A DNA stretch of 64,000 nucleotides from an uncultured Lachnospiraceae bacterium (GTDB lineage: Bacteria; Bacillota; Clostridia; Lachnospirales; Lachnospiraceae): positions 103,423 to 167,422 of the forward strand of contig CAMUXE010000003.1 of assembly GCA_947164605.1 (NCBI GenBank), given 5' to 3'. Shown in pieces: positions 56,618 to 63,608 of this stretch (the first letter of the stretch is position 1; every line of letters begins with the position of its first letter). The notes under the pieces were generated by a model. It saw only the letters and a list, made by a program, of their open reading frames with translations. It ran no database searches and had not been told where the DNA came from. Both the position numbers and the translations under genes were made by a program.

Positions 56618-56680
56618 CTTGACAAACCCTTTTGTTGGCTTTGATGAGAGGGGTTGGTGGTGCTAAAGTATTGACAATCA

Positions 56681-57223
56681 TTAAATATCTTCCGCAATTT
56701 CTTCTAACCATTCATATAACGCCTCTTTAGGATTTAATCTTAATGCTCTCTCTGTATTAGTATAGTCTGGCGGCATAAATTCGGCATTAATAACAATATC
56801 TAATCGTTGTTTTCCTCTTCCAAATATACCTTTGGCATCCAGATTGTGCATTGCTTTTTCCATTGAATTAATTCTTACTTGAACTTCTCTTTGCCTTTCT
56901 TCTGCATTTTTCAACTTATTCATTCTATCTATAAACACACTCTTTACATCTTTAAAATAATCTTCGCCATATGCAAAATATGGTGTTTCTGAATAAGACC
57001 ATTTTAAATAGTATTTTGCCTCTTCAACATCAGCACTCTCATTTGCGACTCTCTCCAAAGCCTCTATTGACCACGCTGAGATTATAGGACATAATCCTTC
57101 ACCAGTTGTTATAAGAGAACAATAATAAAATCTTTCATTATGTTCTTCAAATAATTTAAGTAACGCATTTTCTGTTGCAATCTGTATAATCTTAACCAAA
57201 TCTTCATCAATTTCCAATTCCAC
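56681..57223 (-). CDS. DUF4303 immunity protein for the adjacent AHH-like toxin
   Basis: About 180 residues. The best start is GTG 57223, with AAAGGAG 7 bases before it; the frame is open to 57247. DUF4303 features are FYYCSLITTGEG, a central KWSYSETPYFAYGEDYF and the C-terminal LNPKEALYEWLEEIA. DUF4303 proteins are known as immunity proteins in polymorphic toxin loci (family knowledge). The gene overlaps the toxin stop by 17 bases, so the antidote is translationally coupled to the toxin. Confidence 0.8.
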   Translation of the reverse strand: MELEIDEDLVKIIQIATENALLKLFEEHNERFYYCSLITTGEGLCPIISAWSIEALERVANESADVEEAKYYLKWSYSETPYFAYGEDYFKDVKSVFIDRMNKLKNAEERQREVQVRINSMEKAMHNLDAKGIFGRGKQRLDIVINAEFMPPDYTNTERALRLNPKEALYEWLEEIAEDI

Positions 57224-57803
57224 TTTCAAACTCCTTTCCGATAGCACGCAGTTCTCTTCTTAAACTGCTACGTATAGCTTTTCTCCCGTAACCTTTACTC
57301 AACATATTACTTTCAACGGTATATAATCTATTATTTACCATCTCGTGAAATGCTCTAGTATGAGTCAAATTATGTGGTCGCGGATGACCAAGCGGGATTC
57401 CATTTGCTGCATCATTTATATCTATATCATACTTTGCTAACAATTCTCTTGAACTGCTAGCTGCTTCCCATTGTCTTTTAGATCCTGTTGATGCGACAAT
57501 ATGTGCAGCTGCTTCACCTTCTCCAACTGCTCTTCCTTCTCTTGCCAGATTATTTCCTAGTATTGTTGAATTTTCACTTGTAGTTCTACCACTTCCACCC
57601 CTGACAGAGAGTCTTTGACTTATGGTTATACAAGTATCCACCTCTTGCCTATCATAACCACTGCTTGCTGATACCCCTATCGAAAAATTGAGTATTAGAA
57701 ACAGACTGACGACCATCATCAGCAGATACTTCAATATTCCCTTATTCTTGATGACAGCCACCTCCAGTCTCTGTAATACTTTCAGCCACTGCCATTCTAT
57801 CAC
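57207..57803 (-). CDS. AHH-like nuclease toxin, secreted/orphan cassette
   Basis: Open frame of 198 codons. A hydrophobic signal-like helix (ILKYLLMMVVSLFLILNFSIGVSAS) is followed by a VRGG-type linker (LSVRGGSG) and a nuclease domain containing AAHIVAS, YDIDINDAANGIPLG and HNLTHTRAFHEMVNNRL. This matches the order of AHH toxins (HNH/EndoVII-like), with the first His of AHH replaced by Ala. The start is unclear: GTG 57803 has no ribosome site, while GGAGG lies exactly 8 bases before an ATC at 57752, giving IKNKGILKYLL, a normal signal peptide. IS110 sits immediately upstream and may have cut the original 5' end. Confidence 0.75.
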   Translation of the reverse strand: MIEWQWLKVLQRLEVAVIKNKGILKYLLMMVVSLFLILNFSIGVSASSGYDRQEVDTCITISQRLSVRGGSGRTTSENSTILGNNLAREGRAVGEGEAAAHIVASTGSKRQWEAASSSRELLAKYDIDINDAANGIPLGHPRPHNLTHTRAFHEMVNNRLYTVESNMLSKGYGRKAIRSSLRRELRAIGKEFESGIGN

Positions 57804-57868
57804 AGCAAATTAGATACCGCTATACTTCTACGACATATACTTCAAAAAGTTTAACTAATCTCCAATTC

Positions 57869-59158
57869 CTAAGATGCTTCTTTCGTTACATCACAGGAAT
57901 CTGACACCTTATCTTCCTTACCTTCAAGAACTTCTGGCATTAAATAAGCTGTCTTATTCTTAAGCAAGGAATATATGACCTTGACCAGTTTTCTTGATAT
58001 ACATATCAGAGCCTGCTTCGGATTCTTACCTTCCAACAGCTTCTGCTCATAATAGTTTCTAAAATATGGATTCCTCGGCTTACCACTCGGAGATATTTGT
58101 ATCTGCTGTACCGCCAGATAATAAATGGTGGCTTGTAGTCTGCGGTTTCCTTGCTTTGTTGCATAATCCTTATTCTTACCAGCAGAACCATACGGCATCG
58201 GTGCAATGCCAGCATACTGAGCTAACTTCTCCGAACTCTTGAACCGCCTCACATCACCTATCTCAGCTATTAGTTTCATGGACATGATTATCTTCATACC
58301 TGGCATTGTTGCAAGTGTAAGTCCAAGTTCCTTATACAATCTCTCAAGCTCTGAATCAATCTCTGCAAGCATTTTATCTGAATGCTGTATATCAGAAATG
58401 ATACCCCTAGTTACGATGTCTCTGGAATCCTGATAGTCACAAAGCTTTGATGTATCTGCTGATACAATATCATTGATGTTCTGACATACCTTTGTGGAGC
58501 ACTTGTTATGACTGACAGGTAGCAGTTCTTCTCTGATATCATCTGCCGATACTCCAATCAGATACTTCCGAGATGGATACGTCTCGAAAAAATGAAGTGC
58601 TGTCGGTCTGGATATATCTTGGAAAAACTCTTTATAATACGGAAACGCTCTATGAAGTTGTTCGTGCAACTGATTAACAAGTCGAACACGCTGATTCATT
58701 ATTGTATCCCTTCGATGCACTAACTGCTGAATCGACCAATATTCATCCAAAGGACAGGCATCTGGCAGTTTTACGAATTCATGTATACCTGCCATAGCAA
58801 TAGCTCTCGCATCGTCCTCATCTGACTTGCGATACATGGCTCTATGCTTCGCTTGTCGATTAGATAATGCAGGATTGACATCTTTAACAATATAGCCTTT
58901 ATCTATAAGCCATACAGCCAATGCTCTACCATATCCATAGGCATTTTCAAGACAATAGAAAGCCTCTGTATCTACCCCTTGTGACAGCTTTATCTTCTGA
59001 ATACACTTCTTTACTTTGCGTTCCAACTTTGAAAAATCTGTTGGAACATTCTCAAATGTAATAGTACCCAACTCTTTACCACAGCTATCTAATACCATAG
59101 CTGTATGAGTCAGCTTGTGCAGGTCAATACCTACATAAATAAAATCTTGTAATCTCAT
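57869..59158 (-). CDS. IS110-family transposase (bridge-RNA-guided recombinase)
   Basis: 429 residues, full length. The RuvC-like N-terminal domain shows YVGIDLHK, FYCLENAYGYG and KSDEDDARAIA, the DEDD residues. The C-terminal Tnp domain has TMPGMKIIMSMKLIAEIGD and FKSSEKLAQYAGIAPMPYGSAGK, which includes the catalytic Ser region. AAGGAGG stands before the ATG. The protein looks intact, so the element may be active. In known IS110 elements this enzyme works with an RNA made from the upstream leader. Confidence 0.95.
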   Translation of the reverse strand: MRLQDFIYVGIDLHKLTHTAMVLDSCGKELGTITFENVPTDFSKLERKVKKCIQKIKLSQGVDTEAFYCLENAYGYGRALAVWLIDKGYIVKDVNPALSNRQAKHRAMYRKSDEDDARAIAMAGIHEFVKLPDACPLDEYWSIQQLVHRRDTIMNQRVRLVNQLHEQLHRAFPYYKEFFQDISRPTALHFFETYPSRKYLIGVSADDIREELLPVSHNKCSTKVCQNINDIVSADTSKLCDYQDSRDIVTRGIISDIQHSDKMLAEIDSELERLYKELGLTLATMPGMKIIMSMKLIAEIGDVRRFKSSEKLAQYAGIAPMPYGSAGKNKDYATKQGNRRLQATIYYLAVQQIQISPSGKPRNPYFRNYYEQKLLEGKNPKQALICISRKLVKVIYSLLKNKTAYLMPEVLEGKEDKVSDSCDVTKEAS

Positions 59159-59179
59159 AATAAAAGAAACCTCCTTAAC

Positions 59180-59450
59180 GAAAAACTGAAAGCCTCAACT
59201 GTTAAGTCGTGAACAGGATTTATGCATAGCAACCTAATCCGACAAGGGTGGAAAATTCATATATTTCTTGTCGGTCTCAAAGTGTCTGATACAGAACAGC
59301 ACCGCCGACTTTACAGGAGCAAACAATCCCATACATGAATATGGGCAATCCTTGAAGGCTTACGAACTGCTCCAAAGATTGTGTGTGATGTTAACTCTGC
59401 CGAAACCACTATGCAAGTCATTTCTGCATAAAATCACACATAAAAAATAA
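59180..59450 (-). ncRNA. candidate IS110 bridge RNA
   Basis: In transcript order the region folds into ATGCA/TGCAT near the 5' end, a large two-part hairpin closed by GGAGCA/TGCTCC with inner stem CCCATA/TATGGG and two internal loops, then a hairpin CCGACAAG/CTTGTCGG with a 20-base loop. TGTGTGAT/ATCACACA flanks the 5' part. This resembles the target- and donor-binding loops of bridge RNAs. Only a short meaningless open frame exists here. Confidence 0.6.
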
Positions 59451-59460
59451 TTATTTTTCA

Positions 59461-59686
59461 TAAGACGATTATACCAAACGCACTTTTTCACACATGCCCC
59501 ACAGAAGCCTTATTTCATACACTTTGTGAGCGATTCAGAAGCCCAGATTTAACGATTACAGACAGGAATGGAGTAATTCGACAGGTTAATAGAAAACAAA
59601 GCAGATTAGAGAGCTTGTCAAGAACTTTTTTCAAAAAATTTGCAGGATGCCGACCACATCACAAAACAGCATACCCCAGATCATAG
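59461..59686 (+). pseudogene. 3' remnant of an unrecognised gene cut by IS110
   Basis: An open plus-strand frame without a start codon encodes about 75 polar residues ending LESLSRTFFKKFAG...AYPRS. Its TAG stop lies immediately before a terminator hairpin, as for a real gene end. Its 5' part would be on the other side of the IS110 or lost. The family was not recognised. Confidence 0.3.
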
Positions 59687-59733
59687 AAAAAGCTGTAGTT
59701 ACCTGTCATATAACAAGTAGCCTACAGCCTTTT
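59687..59733. terminator. bidirectional terminator between gene remnant and integrase
   Basis: AAAAAGCTGTAG and CTACAGCCTTTT form the outer stem with one mismatch; TTACCTGT/ACAAGTAG pair inside. A and T runs flank both sides. Confidence 0.75.
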
Positions 59734-59826
59734 CACTTTATCTTATATTTTCAGTTCGATATTACCTAATCGATTATCATGCCCTTATAAAATTGACAGC
59801 ATGCCTTCCACCTCTATCACTGATAT

Positions 59827-60405
59827 TTACCCCAGACACACGCTCTTAAGTATAACCTCTTCCATCTCCTTAGTTCCGATACCGATATATTTTTGCGTGG
59901 TATCCAGACTGGAATGCTGCAGGAGATTTCTGACAAGCTCTATATTATAATCACTGTTGATGTAAGCATTCGTTGCAAATGCCTTACGAAAAGAATGAGT
60001 ACCTATACCATCAAGTCCCAGATACTCACATGTTATCTTAAGAAGCTTTGATACCACTCGCTCCGATATCGGAAATAGCTTCTGTGTCGGCAGGATATTA
60101 TTAGTATTGGCATACTCTTGAATAAAGAGGTAAACATCTATAGGAATCGTATACCCTCTGTGCTTGCCAGTCTTCTGTTCTGTGATATCAAAACAGTATC
60201 TCTTCCCATCCTTCACAAGATTACACATACGAAGTTCTAGAACATCGCCTATACGAATTCCGAGATTGTACTCTATCGTAAGAACTGTGGCTATCCTCTC
60301 ATTCGGCTGTCTGACTACCCCATCATTATCTGTAAAGCCTGTTCTGATCGTACTTACAATCAGCTTAAATGTATCTTCATCAATGCACCTTGAACGCTTA
60401 TTCAT
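59827..60405 (-). CDS. small tyrosine recombinase (integrase catalytic domain only)
   Basis: 192 residues from the preferred ATG 60405. Catalytic residues fit: Arg in GIRIGDVLEL, Lys in EQKTGKHRG, HSFRKAF (HxxR), HSSLDTTQKYIG (second His and nucleophile Tyr). The usual N-terminal SAM-like arm/core-binding domain is missing, as in some short recombinases of phage and inverton systems. No attachment site or cargo that clearly belongs to it was found. It ends at a bidirectional terminator. Confidence 0.88.
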   Translation of the reverse strand: MNKRSRCIDEDTFKLIVSTIRTGFTDNDGVVRQPNERIATVLTIEYNLGIRIGDVLELRMCNLVKDGKRYCFDITEQKTGKHRGYTIPIDVYLFIQEYANTNNILPTQKLFPISERVVSKLLKITCEYLGLDGIGTHSFRKAFATNAYINSDYNIELVRNLLQHSSLDTTQKYIGIGTKEMEEVILKSVCLG

Positions 60406-60507
60406 AAACCTCAACAATCCTTTCAATCTCGCATATAAATCTCAATAGTTATATCTGTCGGAATAATAACCGGAACTGGAGCATACAAAAAAGGATGTCT
60501 TGCAACA

Positions 60508-60953
60508 GTTCCTATAACAAGGATTTCAAGTTCCTATATTTCATCATCAGAATCAGAAAAGCCAGTATATAAAGGATAGTTCCTATAATAACCATTATAG
60601 GCTCTCTGATATCGGAATACTTGAAAACACAGATCATGACTATCCTGACAATGAGATTAAAACAAAATCAGCTATACTCAAAACATCTGAAGATTAGATA
60701 GAGTTCCTTAAAACAGCAGGGAGATATCACAAAAGATTTTAACTACAGATAATTTTTCAATAATCATACAATAGCAATATACTGTTTTTCAGAACACCCT
60801 AAAATTAACGGATGTTTACAGAAAGAAAAGCCTTGATTATAAAATCATGATGAAATGCATCAAAAAACAAATCATAAACTGCATCATCCGATACCCCTAT
60901 GCATCACCGACAAATCAAATAATCCAATAAACTCTACCGCCAAAGTTCCTATA
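60508..60953 (+). repeat. four copies of GTTCCTATA
   Basis: Exact 9-base copies at 60508, 60530, 60579 and 60945, far more than chance in 450 bases. In the broken frames it often encodes Val-Pro-Ile. Confidence 0.7.
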
Positions 60954-61463
60954 TCAGAATCCGAATCTTCAAAACTTCTACAGGACTTAAAACAGATTAA
61001 GTCAGAGGATAACAATATAATCTCAAAACAGAAGCAGTCTAAGATTACAACAGTTGAAGTTCTACTCATAACAGTATCAGCTTATATCTATTCAATAGTA
61101 GTATATATGATAACAGATTCAGTTATTATGAGAACAGCTACAGAAACCATGATAACAAATATCCACAATCTTATGAATGCCGATAATTACTACTATTTTA
61201 CCCCTCTCTAATCTACCAAGATTTCAAAATTTCTCACCGCAACAACTGACCGAAAATACTGTTAATGTAGACAGCGAATATCATATAGCAGAAAGCATAT
61301 CGGTTGCGGTATCTTAGGAAAATCTTCACTTTAACTTGAAATTTCATAGTTTTCAATCAAATCCTTTGAAAAGGGGATTTGTCTCATAAAAAATGCACAA
61401 ACGTAGTAGAACCACCCAACTTCTCCTTTGATGAATTATTTCAGCCAATTGAATCTGAACATA

Positions 61464-61503
61464 AATAAAGAGTGATATGCAACAGCATGTATCACTCTTT
61501 ATT
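61464..61503. terminator. bidirectional terminator
   Basis: AATAAAGAGTGATA and TATCACTCTTTATT form a perfect 14-bp stem around a 12-base loop. It lies alone in the gene-poor region, so it marks the end of a lost or unrecognised gene. Confidence 0.8.
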
Positions 61504-61710
61504 TATTACTACCTCTGTGCCCACCTCTTCATTAATCCTTCTCTTTTTATTATAAGAATTATCTATACCTTCCCAGAATCAATCTCATCTTTTGGAACTT
61601 ACTCTTGTTGTTTATAAAAGTCTTATAGGATTTATAGTATATTGGGAGTCGAATTTCAAAATCTGACTCAACAGCAATTAGGAACTATTCTGTTTTTATA
61701 TATCACAGCG

Positions 61711-61783
61711 TACCGCTATTTTAAGAAGAATTTTTCTCTATATTACCGCCATCACTTATCATATTTATCTCTGGATTACCGCT
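61711..61783 (+). repeat. three TACCGC repeats with 33-base period
   Basis: TACCGCTA, TACCGCCA and TACCGCTA start at 61711, 61744 and 61777, exactly 33 bases apart. The second half of units one and two also agree (TTTTTCTCT, TTTATCTCT). They lie upstream of the methyltransferase gene. Confidence 0.55.
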
Positions 61784-61969
61784 AATTAAATCAACTATTT
61801 TCAAATCATTTTTTATAATCCAATATCAATTTAATCTTTTATGCCTTCGGAGCAAGTATGGCTGTTTATATATGCTGAACCTACTTTGCTTATTAAGATT
61901 AAGCAACTACAACACAAAATGTACTCTGCTCCAACAGGTAAATCTAACTACCTAAGGAGCATGAAAGAA

Positions 61970-63205
61970 ATGACGAGAAAGGATATCAAGATAACTATCA
62001 GACAAAAACTATGGGAGAAAGCTGTCAAGAAAGCTATGTCAGAATTTCAATTTGTTCACACAACCACAGATGCCTTAAATTCAATACTGTTACTCAGCCT
62101 ATATAAAGTAAGAAGCAAATACCGAAGAACTGACAACATCTTTTTATCATATTCCAATATAACAGAAATGACATCCGACACTTATATATCATTCACTATA
62201 GAAATAATCGGTGAATTGCTAGATGAAGCGAAAAAGAACAACCCAAACGAAACTTATTCAATTATTATCGAATCTGCATTGGTTGATTATATAGTATTGC
62301 CAACTGATTTTTATACCAACAATATATCCCCAATATATACGATAGTCGGCTCAAAGAATACTATTATGCAAAAAGCTACAGCATCAGCGATTGAATCAAT
62401 GAGTCTTAACCACGAACAAATGACTTTAGTTGATGCCTGCTGTGCTACAGGCTCACTTTTCTTCGGACTTAAATCATACCACTGGAATTCTATCATCCTT
62501 AACGACCTAAATCCTTTAAGAACGAACATACTCAATGTAATAAAACATCAACCCTTAAAACTGATAAAATCTATTCTATCGTCACCAGTATTTTCAAATA
62601 AAGAATATCTCTCGGAATATATGACAAAAGCTCATTCCATTACAAAAGAATATGAAGTGAAAAGGCAGCATTATCATAAGATTGATTGTAATATTGATAT
62701 TGCAACTATGGCATTTATTTTTCAATGCGTTAGCAAGCAATATCCCGAAGATAACAATAAAATACTTAATCGAATCACAAGAATAATACCTGCATCTATC
62801 AAGCTTCAAAACGCCATTATCACACAGGAGGACTGTTTGAAATATCTTGATAATGATAATAACAAATTTGTCTTACTCGATGTACCTTATATCGGTTCGG
62901 AATATATCTGTTCCGCCAAAGGATTCAACTACACCAGATTCCACAAAAACATTGCAGACAAATTGTTAAATGCAGAATACCCATTCCTGTATTATTGCAG
63001 GAGTACGCCACCTAAAGCCAATAATCCATACAACAGACAGGATGCAATACATATTCAAAAATTGAAACTCGCAGAACATTTTTTTAACAAAGGATTCTAT
63101 TTTGAAAAGTTTTATCTTAATGAAGATACAGAACTTATAATCAGCAACAGACAATATTCTGATAATCAATTTCAATGGAATGATGAGGAACAAATCATTA
63201 TATAA
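61970..63205 (+). CDS. D12-class-like DNA adenine methyltransferase with altered motifs
   Basis: 411 residues from ATG 61970 (AGGAG 10 bases upstream); the frame is open to 61841. An N-terminal helical region of about 120 residues has no recognised family. The catalytic part starts VGSKNTIMQKATASAIESM, then VDACCATGSLFFGLKSYHWNSIILNDLNPLRTN, which aligns with the FxGxG SAM loop and NDiN segment of Dam-like enzymes. Motif IV reads LLDVPYIGSEY, DVPY in place of DPPY, and YYCRSTPP follows. No restriction endonuclease is adjacent, so it is an orphan. Activity is uncertain given the changes. Confidence 0.7.
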   Translation: MTRKDIKITIRQKLWEKAVKKAMSEFQFVHTTTDALNSILLLSLYKVRSKYRRTDNIFLSYSNITEMTSDTYISFTIEIIGELLDEAKKNNPNETYSIIIESALVDYIVLPTDFYTNNISPIYTIVGSKNTIMQKATASAIESMSLNHEQMTLVDACCATGSLFFGLKSYHWNSIILNDLNPLRTNILNVIKHQPLKLIKSILSSPVFSNKEYLSEYMTKAHSITKEYEVKRQHYHKIDCNIDIATMAFIFQCVSKQYPEDNNKILNRITRIIPASIKLQNAIITQEDCLKYLDNDNNKFVLLDVPYIGSEYICSAKGFNYTRFHKNIADKLLNAEYPFLYYCRSTPPKANNPYNRQDAIHIQKLKLAEHFFNKGFYFEKFYLNEDTELIISNRQYSDNQFQWNDEEQIII

Positions 63206-63214
63206 GAGAAGAAA

Positions 63215-63242
63215 TAAGCAGTGCCTTATAAAGCACTGCTTA
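63215..63242. terminator. bidirectional terminator between methyltransferase and immunity gene
   Basis: TAAGCAGTGC and GCACTGCTTA form a perfect 10-bp stem with an 8-base loop between two convergent genes. Confidence 0.8.
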
Positions 63243-63272
63243 CTTACTATTATTTCTATAATATTTTTCTCT

Positions 63273-63608
63273 TTAATACTTAAATGCTATTAATAATCCC
63301 TCTTTTATTTTGTCTATTATGGTTTCTAAAGAGTCATTCTCAGAATCACACCAATAAAAGATTGGTGCTATTTCTTCTGTAATACTTGATAAAATATTAA
63401 AACTGACATATCTATATGGTGCAAACTCTGCCTCTTCAATAATCAATTCTCCCATACACTTTTCCCATTCAATAATCGTTCTAAAACAACAATCATTATT
63501 AATAACAATATCTTGGTTATAGGATTCAATTGGATATTTTGACAACTCTTCAAACAATGCTACCTTTGCATTCTTTAGTACATTGGATAAATCAATATTA
63601 TTACTCAC
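63273..63608 (-). CDS. putative immunity protein for the TreTu-like toxin
   Basis: 111 residues, acidic, soluble. The start is GTG at 63608 with GGAGGTG 8 bases upstream; the G is shared with the TAG stop of the toxin. Small size, acidity, position directly after a toxin tail and coupling are the hallmarks of immunity genes. The sequence itself (EELSKYPIESYNQDIVINND, SITEEIAPIFYWCDSEND) is not from a family I recognise. Confidence 0.65.
   Translation of the reverse strand: MSNNIDLSNVLKNAKVALFEELSKYPIESYNQDIVINNDCCFRTIIEWEKCMGELIIEEAEFAPYRYVSFNILSSITEEIAPIFYWCDSENDSLETIIDKIKEGLLIAFKY

Larger units (their letters stand above)
54711..56629 (+). mobile_element. IS256-family element carrying a serine resolvase
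   Basis: The ends are imperfect inverted repeats of about 30 bases: GGGATTGTAAAATAAAGTGT at 54711 and, reversed, GGGTTTGTCAAGTTAAGTGT ending at 56629, both continuing GTAAGT. About 24 of 30 positions agree. Inside lie a broken IS256 transposase and a complete resolvase whose last codons overlap the right repeat. No 8-9-base target duplication is visible at the flanks. Confidence 0.75.
57804..59460 (-). mobile_element. IS110-group insertion sequence (ends approximate)
   Basis: A single DEDD transposase is preceded by a structured non-coding stretch of about 300 bases and followed by only about 65 bases. This asymmetric layout, without clear terminal inverted repeats, is that of the IS110 group. 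Exact ends cannot be fixed without an empty site. It separates the AHH toxin from a plus-strand gene remnant at 59461-59686. Confidence 0.75.
60427..61840. other. 1.4-kb repeat-rich region without a convincing gene
   Basis: AT-rich. Several short plus-strand frames look protein-like but lack starts and are broken: about 60437-60570 (GIITGTGAYKKGCLATVPITR), an overlapping one to about 60697, 60855-61211 (118 codons with one possible membrane helix) and about 61178-61315. It also holds GTTCCTATA repeats, a CCTATAAT/ATTATAGG hairpin at 60582-60601, a terminator at 61464-61503 and TACCGC repeats at 61711-61783. Best read as decayed mobile DNA. Confidence 0.5.

Noticed and set aside
54695..56645. 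Target-site duplication around the IS256-like element
   Set aside because: The bases flanking the GGG ends (TAACTTATC and TTTTGTTGG) do not match, so no duplication is claimed.
59268..59450. 60-codon plus-strand frame upstream of the IS110 transposase
   Set aside because: It lies within the structured leader, opposite to the element's direction, with no ribosome site; the region is better explained as RNA.
60855..61211. 118-codon plus-strand frame with a possible membrane helix
   Set aside because: No ribosome site, poor start context and neighbouring broken frames; kept only as part of the decayed region.
59827..63205. A complete prophage or conjugative element
   Set aside because: Only a short recombinase and an orphan methyltransferase are present; no relaxase, T4SS, replication or phage structural genes and no attachment repeats were seen.
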